In this document: piece after piece, positions 49,336 to 61,890 of the stretch
Layout of the letters: each line of letters opens with the position of its first letter
How positions within the stretch are numbered: the first letter of the stretch is position 1
Program-made: the position numbers and the translations under genes
The notes under the pieces: model-generated
Told to the model about the DNA's origin: nothing
What the model saw: the letters and a program-made list of their open reading frames with translations, nothing else
Database searches by the model: none
Assembly: GCA_013400975.1 (NCBI GenBank)
Contig: WBMZ01002678.1
Location: forward strand, 62,001 to 126,000
DNA: 64,000 nt
Direction of reading: 5' to 3'
Origin: Atrichornis clamosus
Lineage: Eukaryota; Chordata; Aves; Passeriformes; Menuridae

Positions 49336-52300
49336 CCAGTATACATGCTAACGACTTTAATGAAGAGGAAATTTGCCAGAGGCAAATTGATAGGCTTTAG
49401 GATACAAAATGGCAGAAGCAATTTTCTCTTTAAACAGAGGTGCCTGCAAACTTCAAGTTATCCACAACTACATGGGAAAACTTCCTCTGCCAAAAGAACT
49501 CCGTTTCTGTTTAATTCAAAATTTCTGCTCTGTTCATTTACCTTGGCTACAGTGACATTCCAGCTCCAGGTCTGGCCTTGTCATGCTGATTTTATCAGTG
49601 ACACTGACCTATCTTGACATCACAAGGCATCTAATTTTCTCAAAGAATCAAGCAGGTTCACAGGAACAGTACCAATTGCATGTACTCAAGACAGTAAAAA
49701 AGGACGAGTATGGTTCATTCACATAGAGTGAGTATCCACAAAGTTAATGGTCATATTGCATAAACAGAAATTCAGTGTATTTATAGATAGGAAAATAACA
49801 ACTCACATGAAGCATGGTGCTTTGTAAGTAAGAGACTTCTGCAAGCTGGTACTCTAACTGAAAACTAACCAGGAGTATTTGTGATTCCAAGTCAGTATTC
49901 ACTAAGTAAACGCTTAAGCTGTGCCATGTCTTGTAATTTCAATTAAATAGTCTGTTGATGTTGCACTCTCTTGGAGCTTGGTACTCCTATTACCTGAGCT
50001 TTTCTAATCTTGAAGCCTAACAAAAAGAAAGAAGGTTTTTATAATGGATAAGAATTCTGTAGATTTTTGTTTTTCTCTGTGTGTCAGTTAAAATGCATAT
50101 ATGTAGCAACTCTGAGGAAGACTGTTGGGATTAACAGATGAACAAAATAATGGCTCAATGCTTTTTTAAACACCTTTTGAACAGGATGCAGCTTTGGGAA
50201 TCAGGTCTTTCGTGCCCTTGAATATTTAGAGTCAGAAATAAGGGCAGATTATGGCCCAAACAACTTCTCAACACTACCTTTTTTATAAATTGTTGGGTTA
50301 GTTTCTTTGGCATATAGTTATCAGAGAGTGTGCAGGTTCTCATAGCCCCTGTGCTAGAAACAGTCCTTTAGATGTAAGAGTATTAGTGGTAGGCAAATTT
50401 GGATTATGACTACCTTCAGATTCCTCTAAATGGAGTGTAGATCCAGATTCAGATCTGGATTTCAGCCCACAGTAAGGATTTAGTTGCACTTTTAAGCATT
50501 TCTTACAGGTATTAATTATTTTTATTCTTTAGATTTTCTCCTTCTGATTTCTTCATAGAAGTTTTTAGGCTTTCAAAAATTACTGTTTTAAAATACATTA
50601 GAGATTAATACATTTTACTTATTTAGATTGTAAATGGTCTACAGCAGAAAATCACAACCACTTGAAGTTGGAGCTATTAATTATTTATTTTCTGATCAAT
50701 TCTTTTTCCTCCATAAAAATAAAGCTTAATGTAAACATCTTTCCAGGAGTTGGTATCATGTGTGATTATCCTCCAGAAACATCTATAAGGTAGAAACTGA
50801 CTTCATGTTAGTAGTTTGTCCATATTTTCTCACTTCAGAGTTTAAAATCTCAAAAGACAAAACAGAACGAAAATAGTAATATTATCTCTACATATTATAG
50901 CATTGTGAACTAGAAAATAATAAGATTCATTCCTAGGGTCTTGTAAGAAGGATTTGGTATGAAACACAAAACCATCTTCTAACATAAAAAGCATTCCTCA
51001 AGCAGAATGATGGATGACTATAGTCATATTGAAGCACATACAGGTGAGTTGGTAAGTTGGTTATGTATTTGTTAAGTATATTTTTCACTGTGTCTGAAGT
51101 GAAGAGCATGAGACAAGAATTACTTTTTCAGTATGCAATAATCATACAGCTGAGAGTGGGGAAAAGTGAACTTTCATGTCACATCATGACCTCAGAAATA
51201 CCTGGTATCCCATTCTAGCACGTGGTCGTCTGAATTGTTGATTCACAGGAGTATCAATCCCCAGGATTGCTGACTTTCTATGCAACACCTGAAAGGAGCT
51301 TATGAATGAGGCCCACAAGAATCTGCTAACTTAAACTGTTGACTAAACTAACAGAAATCAAAACAAAGCCAAAGAGAATAGGCAATTCTTGATCTTTGTA
51401 TATTTCCACATCACAAGCATCTTATATGCGTTGCCACTTCAGATACGTAGCCTTGAAGTGTGTCAGTGAATGTCACTCCCTAATTTTCCATTTATCTTAA
51501 AAAATTATTTGAATAATATCAAATCCAAGAGTCTCTTCAGCTGAGGATATGTTATAACCATCTGGCTAAGAATCAAACTCATCTTTTCTTTAATTATTTA
51601 AGGATTTAAATATTTTATAGTGTTAAACGGACTAGTTCTACACAGGAAATCAGGAAATTATTTATATTATAGGCACAATTGTGGCAGACTCTTAAGTAGC
51701 TTAAACGGAAATTCTCTCAAACAGAAGTAGAATGTGATTTCAGCTCTCCAATACTTTAGAGGCTATTTCATAAACCACGCTCTGAGACATGAAGAGCCAT
51801 AGCACTCAGGTTCATGGAATGCCTACTTGGTGAACTAGGTAGAGTTTAGTTGGAATGCAAGACAGAATCTTCATTTTAAGATGAAAATGGTGTTCCATTA
51901 AAAAAAAAAAGTTTGTTACTTTATTTAATATTTTCGTGGTTTCTGAGCTCTTGACTTGTTAAAGAAGGTCTCTGATAATTGTACTGGGAGAAAAATTCTG
52001 AAAAATATTGATTTGCTGCAGGTGTAAAAAGCATGTAACTGTAATTAATTCAGTCCTGTGATGAGTTGGTAAATCTTCCTGCAGCTCTTCAGTATTAAAT
52101 ATTGTAAATTCAAGGCCTGTTTAGCAGAAAATATAGAAAAAATAGGTCCATCTGCAGAGCAGGATTGCCAGAGATATTGAATAATTGTAATTTCTGTTTC
52201 AAATCAAATTTCAAATATTTCAAATTTGAGGTTGCTAGTCTTTTTCAATAAGTTGCAATCATCAGTTCAGAACTGAAATGGAACTGCAATTAGGATTCTG

Positions 52301-53289
52301 AAAAAAGCCTAATTCAGAATTTATATTTAGTTGAACTTTTCCCATTGGTTTTTGGTGGTTTATATCAGGCCCTCAAAGAAAGGTTCAATAAGCTTACCAG
52401 CAAGCAAAAAAAGACCAGACACAAAACTGAAAGAAATTTGTTTTATCCTTTAGATCAAATGCAGTTAATTGAGTTGCAGTCTATGAAATGTCATGAAAGA
52501 AGTGCTTGAAAAAGAGTAGGATAATATTTTCTCTTCTATAAAAGTAAAAGTTGGGTAATTATACACTCCAACATCTGTAAAGTTTTGCTTTAAGTTTATG
52601 TAATGCAGTCATTTGGGTGTAAAATAAAGTGTTCATATTGGTGTTGTTTGATATCTGTGAGCTTAAAAAAAATTCAGAGCTGTAGTCTATCTAAAATCCT
52701 TTGACACTACTCAGAAGTGTAAAGGGAGCTAGAATGGGCAAACCCCATCTTCCTAAATTCCCTTGACAGTCCATTTAAATTCAAAAGTAAATTTCAGTAG
52801 AACCACAATATTGCTGTTTCATGCTGGCTTTCAGCATTCTTTCACGTAATTGAGCCTTACTGGCATGAATAAGTACAAAAGCAAGAATTAAGTTCAAAGG
52901 CTTGAAAACTCAAGCAGCATAATATAATAATTTCATAAGAACAAATCAACAAAACAGCTAATTTATCATAAACTACATATATTGCACTATTGACACACAA
53001 AACAAATTTGACAATAAAATCACCAAATGTTTTGAGTGTTAAATACAGTTCAGATCTTTGCTGCCAGCACAAATAAAAACTTTATTTAATTTTGGCATAA
53101 TTAATATGTATTTAACATAATTTTCTCCTGTGAATATGTTCCTTTCCTCTTTGCTTCAACGAGGAAACTATTCAAGAAATTTTCTTTATTGACAGAAATA
53201 GCTTCTTCTCTTAGCCTTTGCATGGCTGGGTGATTCTTCTTTACCAAATATGCTTTTCATAAAATTTTGTAGGAATTTGGAAGTGTTGT
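49336..53289. other. AT-rich unique sequence, no gene seen
   Basis: About 4 kb without a supported gene. A small inverted repeat ATCCAGAT / ATCTGGAT with a 4-base spacer is at 50441-50460. An A-run is at about 51899-51910. Confidence 0.45.
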
Positions 53290-53681
53290 TGTCCTGGTTT
53301 CAGCTGATATAGAGTACATTTTCTTCCTAGTAGCTAGTACAATGCTGTGTTTTGAATTTAATTTGAGAATAACATTGATAAGACACTGATGTTTTACTTG
53401 TTGCTAAGCAGTGCTTACCCTATATCAAGAACTTTTCTGTTTATCATGCTCAGCTGATGAGGGAAAAAGATGGGAGTGAGCATGGCTGGGAGAGCTGACA
53501 TGAACTGGCCAAAGGGATATTCCATATAAACTGTTGTTATTGTTATATTTTATTTTATTTCAATTATTAAACTTTCTTATCTCAACCCATGGGTTTTACC
53601 ATTTTTCCTCCCCATCCTACTGGAGGGAGGAAGGGAGCAGCTGAGTGGTACTTAGTTGCGGCTTGAGGTTAAACCATCACA
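53290..53681 (+). mobile_element. Solo LTR, plus strand
   Basis: Begins TGTCCTGGTTTCAGCTGATA and ends GGTTAAACCATCACA, with TG...CA ends. Inside are TCTTCCTAGTAGCTAGTACA, CTGGCCAAAGGGATATTCCA and a poly(A) signal ATTAAA at 53566-53571 followed by TCTTATCTCAACCCATGGG. The flanks GTTGT (53285-53289) and GTTGG (53682-53686) match at 4 of 5 bases, consistent with a decayed 5-bp target-site duplication. It is related to the LTRs at 19086 and 55905, which lie in the opposite orientation. At 392 bp it is shorter than the remembered family consensus, with part of the middle missing after the TATAAA near 53526. Confidence 0.9.
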
Positions 53682-54283
53682 GTTGGGATGCAGTAATTCA
53701 TGGAACTACATATAGCCAAGCAAGTGAGTAATTCAGATTTTTATGCTCCAGGTTCTCCTAAGAGGTTTTTAACTGCTTTTGATACTTGTAATATATGAAG
53801 CTAAAAAATTTGTGATGTTTTCATGCTTTCACTAACACTCAGTGCTGGGGGTAGGGGAAGTAGTTATTGAAATTAATTGATAAAATATCCTGTATTTTTT
53901 TCATTGTTTCAAAGTAACATTCATGGTATCTGTATATAAGATCTCTATAAAAAGCAGATAAACTCTGCAGTTGTACTTTAAGTGATAATTTTCCTGTTGA
54001 AAAAAAAATTAGATGAGGACAAGACAGGTTTCTAAACATTTCTAAGATACTGATTCATATTAATTGTTGTGTTATATAGTGTTTTAAACCTTCAATATAA
54101 ATTATAATTTTCCTGCTGCTACTATTTTCTATATGTACTTAAAATTCAATAAAATATTTATGACCTTAAAGAAGATATTTGGTTCAAGGACTGTATTTGT
54201 GACACAAATATTTATAGAATTTCTTTATTAGCTTGCATGTGTACAAACACAAGTAATTTGTGACTAAGCATAGAAACATACAA

Positions 54284-54315
54284 GTGCACATGCACGTGCA
54301 CACACACACGTGTGC
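54284..54315. repeat. Short CA/TG-rich, partly palindromic repeat
   Basis: Alternating purine-pyrimidine sequence GTGCACATGCACGTGCACAC followed by ACACACGTGTGC. It is of a kind that can form Z-DNA or short hairpins. Confidence 0.75.
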
Positions 54316-55138
54316 TCATAATGAAGAGCTGACTCATCAGACAATTTTCCATTCCATATTGATTCCATCACTTACATGATAAGATATTAACAAGCAGAAT
54401 TTGTTTTCTGAAAGAGATGCTAGAGCCAGATTCCAGAAAAAAGAAATAAATGAATTTTAAAACCCCCAACTAATAACAGGTACAAAACCTAGAAGTTCAG
54501 CTGAAAACCAGAACAATTCTGCTCACTCTATTTCAAGTCCTTCTATTACAGAATTATTCCTCTCTACTTTTATCCATTTGTGTTTTAAATCCAAATTCAG
54601 ATCTGATGTTCTACCTTAAAATAGCCATTGCCATTGTCACAAGACTGCTGAGGAAAAGGTGAAGAGAATTCAATTTCAGATTAATTTTTTATATTTGTTG
54701 CTTGAATCATAAAAACCTTCTTGTTGAGCTGTCCATTTTCACAGTCAAAACTTAATAAGATGAAATTAAAAGTCAATGAAAGTAACAAAATACACATGCA
54801 ATTTCACTCAAAAACTCAGCTTGCCAGAAATATAACTGACAGGTATCACAATGTCTCAGTGGAGGAAAAATTATGAAATGCCAACCATTCAAACCCCTTT
54901 TATACCCCCCCATACATCCTTTATCTAACTATTTTTAGTATAAAACTTCACAACTATTGTAAAGTACCGTATGTAACCGGTTCCATGTGACTGCAGTTAT
55001 ATTACATCACATAATCTTTCCCTATCTTTTGAGATTTATGCCAGACATGCAGAGTCCAATGACTCTACCACATTAAATCTCATTGGCTGCTAAGTTGTCA
55101 AGACAACAACTTTTTGGTTAAACTTAATGTGTTGTTAC

Positions 55139-55179
55139 ATCAATCAAATCATTTCAAATCAATCAAATCAAATCATCAA
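55139..55179. repeat. Tandem AATCAAATC-type repeat
   Basis: ATCAATCAAATCATTTCAAA is followed by TCAATCAAATCAAATCATCA. It is a degenerate short tandem repeat. Confidence 0.8.
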
Positions 55180-55904
55180 TTTATACCAGCCAATAGACAC
55201 TCTAATCTTCTATTAACTAGCAAAATTAACACTAGCAATTTAAAATACTTAGGCTCCTAAAAATCATTTCCTCCTCAGTTGCCCACTTTTGAGCTTTCTT
55301 CAAAGCATCCTTTTCTTTGGTGGGAACAGTAACATCTTCAAGTCCTTAAGCAGCATCTGAAAAGATTTGCTTTACACTTTCATACTGTTCACATCTGTTG
55401 GTGCAGTTCAACAGGCAGCAGTTTTTGACAGCATTTCATAAGAGTGACTAAAAGAGGTAACTGCTTCAGGCTTAAAAGACCTGTGAGCTTTGGTTTTGTC
55501 AGACAAAGAAGGTGGTCTTGTAGGTTATGTTATCTATGGATTGAAACAATATTTGCGCTGATGTTGTCCCGCCTGCTATCTGAGACTCTTATCTTATTTA
55601 GATCCTGACTACCTGTCAATGCTAATCTTATCTCAGTTCTCATCCCAGGTCCCTTTCCTGATCCAAATGGCTATTCCATTCTCCATTCAATGGTATATCT
55701 GCTAAAAACAATGTCTTCATGAACTCAAATAATTCAGTTTACCCTAATCTTTACCCTCCTTAATTTTGTATCTCTTTAATTTATATGCTAGGGAAACCAC
55801 AGCTCCTTTGCTGAATGATTCACTCATTACACTTGAGCATGCTGCATCAAAATAATCTTGTTACTAATTGAAGTTGTCTCTAGTTCTAGAAAGACTTATG
55901 CAAG

Positions 55905-56483
55905 TGTAGCGGTTTGGCCTTGGCTGGGTGCCAGGAGCCCACTACACTGCTCTATCACGCCCCTTCCCAGTGGGGTAGGGGAGAGAACAAGATGGAAACA
56001 ACTCATAGGTTGAGATAAAAGTAGTTTACTAAAGCAAAAAGAGCAAAAGACAAGCGAGAGTTTGCACATGCACAAGCAAAAAGAAAAGTTAATCTCTACT
56101 TCCTATCAGCGAGCGATGTTCAGACACTTCCCAGGAAGCAGGGCCTCAGCACACGGAGTGGTTTCCCCAGAAGGCAAACATTGCAGAATAATAAATGCTC
56201 TCCTTTTCCTCTCTCCCTGAACTTTTATATCTGAATGGATGTCACATGGTATGGAATATCCCTTTGGTTGATTTGGGTCAGCTGGCCTGGCTGTGTCCCC
56301 TCCCAGGATCTCACCCACTCCCAGCCCTCCTGATGGGGGAGGGAATGTCAGAGGGGCAGTGCTGCTCAGCAGCAGCCAAAACACTGGCGTGTTATCAACA
56401 CCCTTCCAGCTACCAGTGCAAAGCACAGCACTGTGGAGACTGCTAAGGGAAAGGTGAACTCTGTCTTGGTCAGACCCAATAGA
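55905..56483 (-). mobile_element. Solo LTR, minus strand, perfect 5-bp target duplication
   Basis: On the plus strand it begins TGTAGCGGTTTGGCCTTGGC and ends CAGACCCAATAGA. It is the same family and orientation as 19086-19526. The pentamer GCAAG occurs on both sides (55900-55904 and 56484-56488), a perfect target-site duplication that fixes both ends. At 579 bp it keeps the central block (56195-56332) that the copy at 19086 lacks. That block includes GGTATGGAATATCCCTTTGG, which is shared in reverse complement with the LTR at 53290. A 5-bp duplication fits ERVL-like elements, but the class is not proven. Frames inside (up to 106 codons) are not genes. Confidence 0.92.
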
Positions 56484-57589
56484 GCAAGTATTCTATTTTA
56501 TTTGATGTAAGCAGTACTGTTTACACCAGTGGGAAAAATTGCTGTGCAAAATGATAATCCCATAGGTAGCTCTTCAATAATTTGAAACGAAAAGTAAGAA
56601 AGAGGACTTTGACCCTCTGGGATCTAACAGTCTCTGCAGTGCTTAGTGTTCTGGTCATCTCAGCCCAACTTTCCTTCCATTTTATAGTGAACATAGCTTG
56701 GGGCTCAGAAATTTTCATAAAGGCCATCTGTTCAAAAGCGAGCGCTTTTCCTCTAGCCTGTTATAAAGACTTAGTATCAAATACTGTCTGTTTTAACTGA
56801 TTTAGCTCCATGGAGGTATCCATGAGAGGCAAATTTTAGATCTGTGTTCTATTCACCTGTTGAAAACTGATTACCGTTTATTCTTAACAAAATATGTGTA
56901 CTAGCAGCTATCAATGCTTTCACATTTGTATTTACTATATTGGATGGAGGGCTTTTTATACAGACACAAGACATTTTTTGCCATTTTAAGACAGCATGAA
57001 AGCTATCCTGGAGATCCACATGCATTTCTGTACAACATAAATGCAAATTCTTTTCAATCAGCTACTGTGCCTGAGTAGCTATGGAGTACAGAAAAGCCTC
57101 ATGGCAGTGATGAACTAAAACCATGCTTTTGTAGGGGCATACTTTTGATTTCATAGAACTAGATCAGGAGATAATTCATCCTACAAGAGAAGATAACAAT
57201 TTCTAAGTGAGCAGAGAAGGAGTACTATATTTATTTTGTTTTGTAAGTAATTGATGTGTGCCAGCAGAAATTTGTCAGTGGTGTTCTACACATCAGCTTG
57301 TCTTAAAAGAACAGTAGGTGTTTACACTGAGTAATCTAATGTAAAAAATCATTCACACCTAATCCCAAACAGCCATTATTTTTCAGGATATGTTCCATTC
57401 CGTCTTTATAACTAAAATTATTTTTTTGTGAGCCTTTCTAGATGAAAGCAGCAACTTTCCATATACACATTTCCCAACCACATTCCAATAGCTGCTGCAC
57501 TAGAAAACATCACCAGGTAAAAATATGTTGAATGACATAAGAATCAAACAGGAATGGAAAGCGGTGTAAACTGAATTCATAAGGTTATA
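56484..57589. other. AT-rich unique sequence, no gene seen
   Basis: No gene recognised. Frames of 65-72 codons are unassigned. Confidence 0.45.
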
Positions 57590-58319
57590 AGAAAATGTGA
57601 GAGAAACCACTCTGCAGACACCAAGGTCAATGCAGAAGGAAAGGGAAGAAAGTGCAAATTCCCCTGCAGCCTGTGGTACAGACCATGGTGAGGCAGCTGT
57701 GACCCTGCAGCCCATGGAGGATCCCAGATGTAAGCAGGCAGATGTGCCCTGAAGGAATCCTCAGCCCATGGAAAACCCACACTGGGGCAGTCTGTTCCTG
57801 AGGGACTATGCCTGGGGAAGGGACCTGCACTGGAGCAGTTCTTGAAGAACTGCAGCTGGTGAGAAGAACCCATACTGGAGCAATTCTTGGAGGACTGTCC
57901 TGTGGGAAGGACTCCACACTGGAGCAGGGGACTGTGAGGGGGAAGGAGAGGTAGACATGAAGTGTTTATAAGTGGCCACAACCCCTCTTCCCCATCCCTT
58001 TTGTGGTGCTTGGGGAGGGAACTAGGTAGAAGATTTGAGAGTGAAGTTGAGCCAGGGAGAAAATGAGAAGTGATGAGAAGGTGTTTTTGGTTTTGCATTT
58101 GTTTCTCACTATACTACTCTATTAAAAAAAAAGTTAACAATAAATTAAATAAATCTTTGCCAAGTTGAGTTTGTTTTGGCTATGATGGTAACTGGTAAGT
58201 GATCTCCCTGTCTTCATCTTGACACATGAACTTTTTCGTCTTAATTTCACTTAATTGTGTTGAGAAGTGTGAGAGTGACTGGGTGGGGGTCTTGCTGCCA
58301 GGCAAGACTCACCACCACA
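57590..58319 (+). mobile_element. 5'-truncated LTR, plus strand
   Basis: Similarity to the 48342-49335 family starts abruptly at AAAATGTGAGAGAAACCACT (57592). It runs through CTGCAGACACCAAGGTCAAT and a series of CTGCAGCCCATGG and ACACTGGAGCAG units. The poly(A) signal AATAAA is at 58139-58144, and it ends CAAGACTCACCACCACA at 58319. The first 250 or so bases of the LTR are missing. The 173-codon minus-strand frame at 57577-58098, the longest in the window, is the antisense of these repeats and not a gene. Confidence 0.85.
58139..58144 (+). promoter_or_regulatory. LTR poly(A) signal AATAAA
   Basis: AACAATAAATTAAATAAATC corresponds in position to the signal at 49161-49166 in the related LTR. 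Confidence 0.65.
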
Positions 58320-61300
58320 ATGTCATGTCTCTCAGTCAGGAACTGTTTAATGGCCCTATTTTAGGCAGAGGCATAGCATTTATACTTTAGAAAATCTCAA
58401 AATGAGATCAAGTGTTTTCAAGAGGTATTGAGAAGACAAAGGTGGAAAAAAAAAAATCTGTGAGGACTCAGAAAGACATACAAAACCATCAAAGATTGGA
58501 AGGTATTGGAAGGCATATATGTTTTTATTACTACAGAACAGAACATGTTCTGACCACCTTTGTCATGTATACTAACCATCTTCTATGGTGTTTTCCAGGT
58601 CTCTCTGACTTGAATTCTTACCCCAGGAGGTGCTCTGATTTTGTCAAGACTGATTTATGCATTTCTCCAGAAGATCCTGGAGTGATTGTTCCTCTAGTAA
58701 AATCCTGGTCATCTCTTTTAGCACCACATAACTGAGTTCTCTTTTTAGCTCTTGCCTAAGAGTTACTGAAGGATTTGACCCATTATTAACTGGATCACAG
58801 ATATTGTATTTATAAAACTCAACATTCATAACAACAAGAACAGATGTAATAACTCTGTAATTACTATGGCGAAATTAGGGATTATATTTGATCAGTGAGT
58901 TAATACATCACTACATTCAAGATGTTTATAAAATGAAATAAAAAGAAAACTTGTGCACAGGAAGATGAGGCATACTATCAGTTCACATGCATGTTCAGAC
59001 CAGCACTGATGAATTTGTACTTCATAAGTATGAAGGCTAAGAGATGGTTAAACTGAACCCACACTTTTCTAACGTCTCAAAACTGGAATCCAGTCAATTG
59101 TTTTGATTAACTAATGACCTCTCAGGTTTGTTGCTGGAAGTGTTTTGAAAAATGGAAGTACTGGAAAAGAAACTGAATTGTTTCTGGAAAGAAACTGTAA
59201 TCTTTCCATTAAAGAGATAGCTGTAGAAGCATCCCTCATCCTTTCTGAAAAGGGTCCATAGGCAAGCAGTTCTGGAATCTTTAGCTTCCAACTCATTTCA
59301 TCCCAGACAGGCTTCTTGGGACTTTGTCAAAGGGTTTCCTTAAAACCTCTTCTTATTTTGGTAAGAGTTTCTGGAATTGAAGGTATTTCAGAATAAACAT
59401 GTTTAGTTTGATGAACTAAGATGTTTTAGCATATTTAATTTGTCAAATTTTTTTTAACAACTCCATGTTCTGCATCTCGCATATAGTGCTCAGTATGGAA
59501 AGGACAAATGCAGAAATGTGAAGCTCGTCCATATGAGGGCTTGTTTTCTGTCTGCAAACAAGTACAGTTGTATTTGTTATACTAGATATTCTAGTATACT
59601 TGTACAGTTATACTAGAACTACCAATTACCAAAACAACCCTTTAGCTGTTTAAAAGTTGAGAAGTCTTCAAGGACATTCACTAACAAATTGCTTTACTAA
59701 CTATAAAGCTTGAACTACAGAAACATTTAGTTAAAACTACTCTAACTTTTGTACCATTAAATTCTTTACTAAAGGCAGTGTAAAATTCTCCATAAGACAT
59801 AAAAAATTTACTGTTTTATAAATAATAGATATATTTTACAGTTCTTTATGCCATGGGTGAAAAAAAACAAACAAAATTTTTTTTTCCTTAGAATTAGTGT
59901 TAAAAAAACAGTTGGAGGGACAATACCATTAATTTAGCAGGCATCCCATCCATGAAGACAGCTCAGGATTAGGGAGGCTTAAATCCAGTAGATCATTTTA
60001 GATGACTGCAGAAGCCTTCAGGTGAAGATTAAGTCTTGTGAGAGAAATCACTTCACCATTAACTGCAGTTAGAACTCAGATCCTACTGCAATTTCATGAG
60101 TGACAAACGTAAGAGCTGACCAGCACTGACTCTTGAGATTTAGGCACTTTTTCATACCATACATGATATATGTTGGGTAGAATTTCCCACTGGAAGAAAC
60201 TTTTTTGCCATGCCAATAGCTAAGTTGTCATGCCATAAAAAGAACAGGAGAATATTCCCAAGTTGTTTGGTACCTTGTGTAACTTTTGATGGAACATTTA
60301 GCACTGTGAAAGTGTGTTATGAGTCACTCCAACCTTAGGCATGGCTTTCTGGATCTTTAAAATCACTTCTGCATCAGACAGCATTAAAGTAGAAGTAGAT
60401 AATTAATCTTTAGAAACCCTAGAATTAACCAAGATAAAGCACTGCAGTGTTTAGAGGCAGATACAAATAAAGCAGTAAGTACACTTTAGGTTGTCTATGT
60501 GTTTCACTTAGATAACAAACAGTAACCATGCTGATATGATTTACTTGCTGAAATCCATTTGTATGGCAAGATCCTCAGATTGGATATTGCTTTTCTTGAG
60601 GGAAATCTGGTCGATGGGATGCATCCGTCTCTGCATGCCCACACTCTTTTTGCAGGCTGCATTCACACTCCGACCTCTGTCCTTGCTGCTCCGTGACTCT
60701 CTGGTACTTCCTCACCTTTTCAGAAGGTCACTTTGTAACACTGGGCCTGTTGGATTGTTGACTTTCCTTCCCTGACCTGAGACGTGCTAATGTCTCTGTC
60801 CAGACAACAAATAGAAAGTGCTGACACCACTCCCAGTATCTATGTTTAAGGAAATAATTGACTCCTGAGCTACTTACGTGGTCATGCAAACAAAAAAATT
60901 CATATAACAATACCTTGACAATCACACTTTCTAAAGTCATGTGTAAGGAAATATTGTATACAGTTTATCAGATCCTCTTTGAGAATGAACACAGAAGTGA
61001 AAAAAATATTTTGGGAGTGGTGAGAGCCTTGGAGTAAGTGCCTGCAACTCTAGATCTAAGGTATACTTTGATATTTAGATTTTCTATGATCCATAAAGAA
61101 TTAGTGTTAGAATATTTTTTTCATGAGCAAAGAAAGCCTGAACAATATAATATCAGTCTCTAAGTGTCCTTATGAGCTAATTTCTTAGAGATCATTAGCA
61201 GTAGCCTCAGGAGTACTAACATAATCCCGTAGGATCGTTTTCAGAGTTTAGTATCAGTTTGCCTGAAATAAGATTAATTTACAAGTGGTCCTTCTCTGGT

Positions 61301-61637
61301 ATGTTCTATGCCTTAATGTCTTTCAGAATTTTACTTGATGTCTGCTTCCCATTTAAAGTCTAAATATCAGAAATTTTGAAATTACTATTTTAATATGAAC
61401 TTTTTAATGAAAAACTTCAAATATTTGTGGGTCAGTGCACCCTTAAGAAAACAGAAATGTGAAAGAAAAATAGTCTAACATATCATTTGCTGGCAGGAAT
61501 AATTCTAAGAAAATATAAGTCAATGCATACCAAATGTGTTATTTTAGCAACGTGTATTTAAATAGGAAAAAAAAAAAAACCTTAAGACTAGAATTTGTTC
61601 AGACACATGAATTTCTAATGTAGGGGAGAAGTCTTAC
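58320..61637. other. AT-rich unique sequence, no gene seen
   Basis: No supported gene. A 107-codon plus frame at 58412-58735 contains an acceptor-like GTTTTCCAG at 58600 but has no known domain. The 60560-60780 part is pyrimidine-rich and carries a 79-codon Leu-rich frame without recognised similarity. A 9-bp inverted repeat TATACTAGA / TCTAGTATA is at 59578-59598. Confidence 0.4.
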
Positions 61638-61890
61638 CCATGACATCTTTGATACGTTTAGAAGCCAACAGGGAGCTGGAGCTGCAGACGGCAATGTTCC
61701 CCCTTCCCCGAGAGCTGTCCCGGCTGGATGTGCAACAGCCAGGCTCTTGCCACAGGCTCAGCCCCTTCTCCTGGCAACAGCATCCTCCAGACACAAGGAG
61801 ATGAAGTTTCACAGTGTAAGAGGCAGCAGTTCCAGCACAATGAACAAAGAACCAAGAACAAGAAATTGATTGCAACCCTGGCAGAGTTTT
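61638..61890 (-). other. GC-richer patch with strong splice donor, candidate exon
   Basis: On the minus strand the patch ends AAAGATGTCATGG|GTAAGAC, a near-consensus splice donor (GT at 61637-61636). A frame opens with MKTLPGLQSISCSWF and reads through DSSRGRGNIAVCS and LLASKRIKDVMG into the donor. Its charged C-terminal part looks more protein-like than average here. A second frame is also open over most of the patch. I recognise neither product. It may be a first exon, a non-coding RNA exon or an unknown repeat. Confidence 0.22.

Larger units (their letters stand above)
53682..55904. other. AT-rich unique sequence, no gene seen
   Basis: No supported gene. Short repeats are listed separately. 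Confidence 0.45.

Noticed and set aside
57577..58098. 173-codon minus-strand open frame, the longest in the window
   Set aside because: It lies almost entirely in the LTR at 57590-58319, and its Ser/Pro/Leu-rich composition is the antisense of repeated CTGCAGCCC and CTGGAGCAG units.
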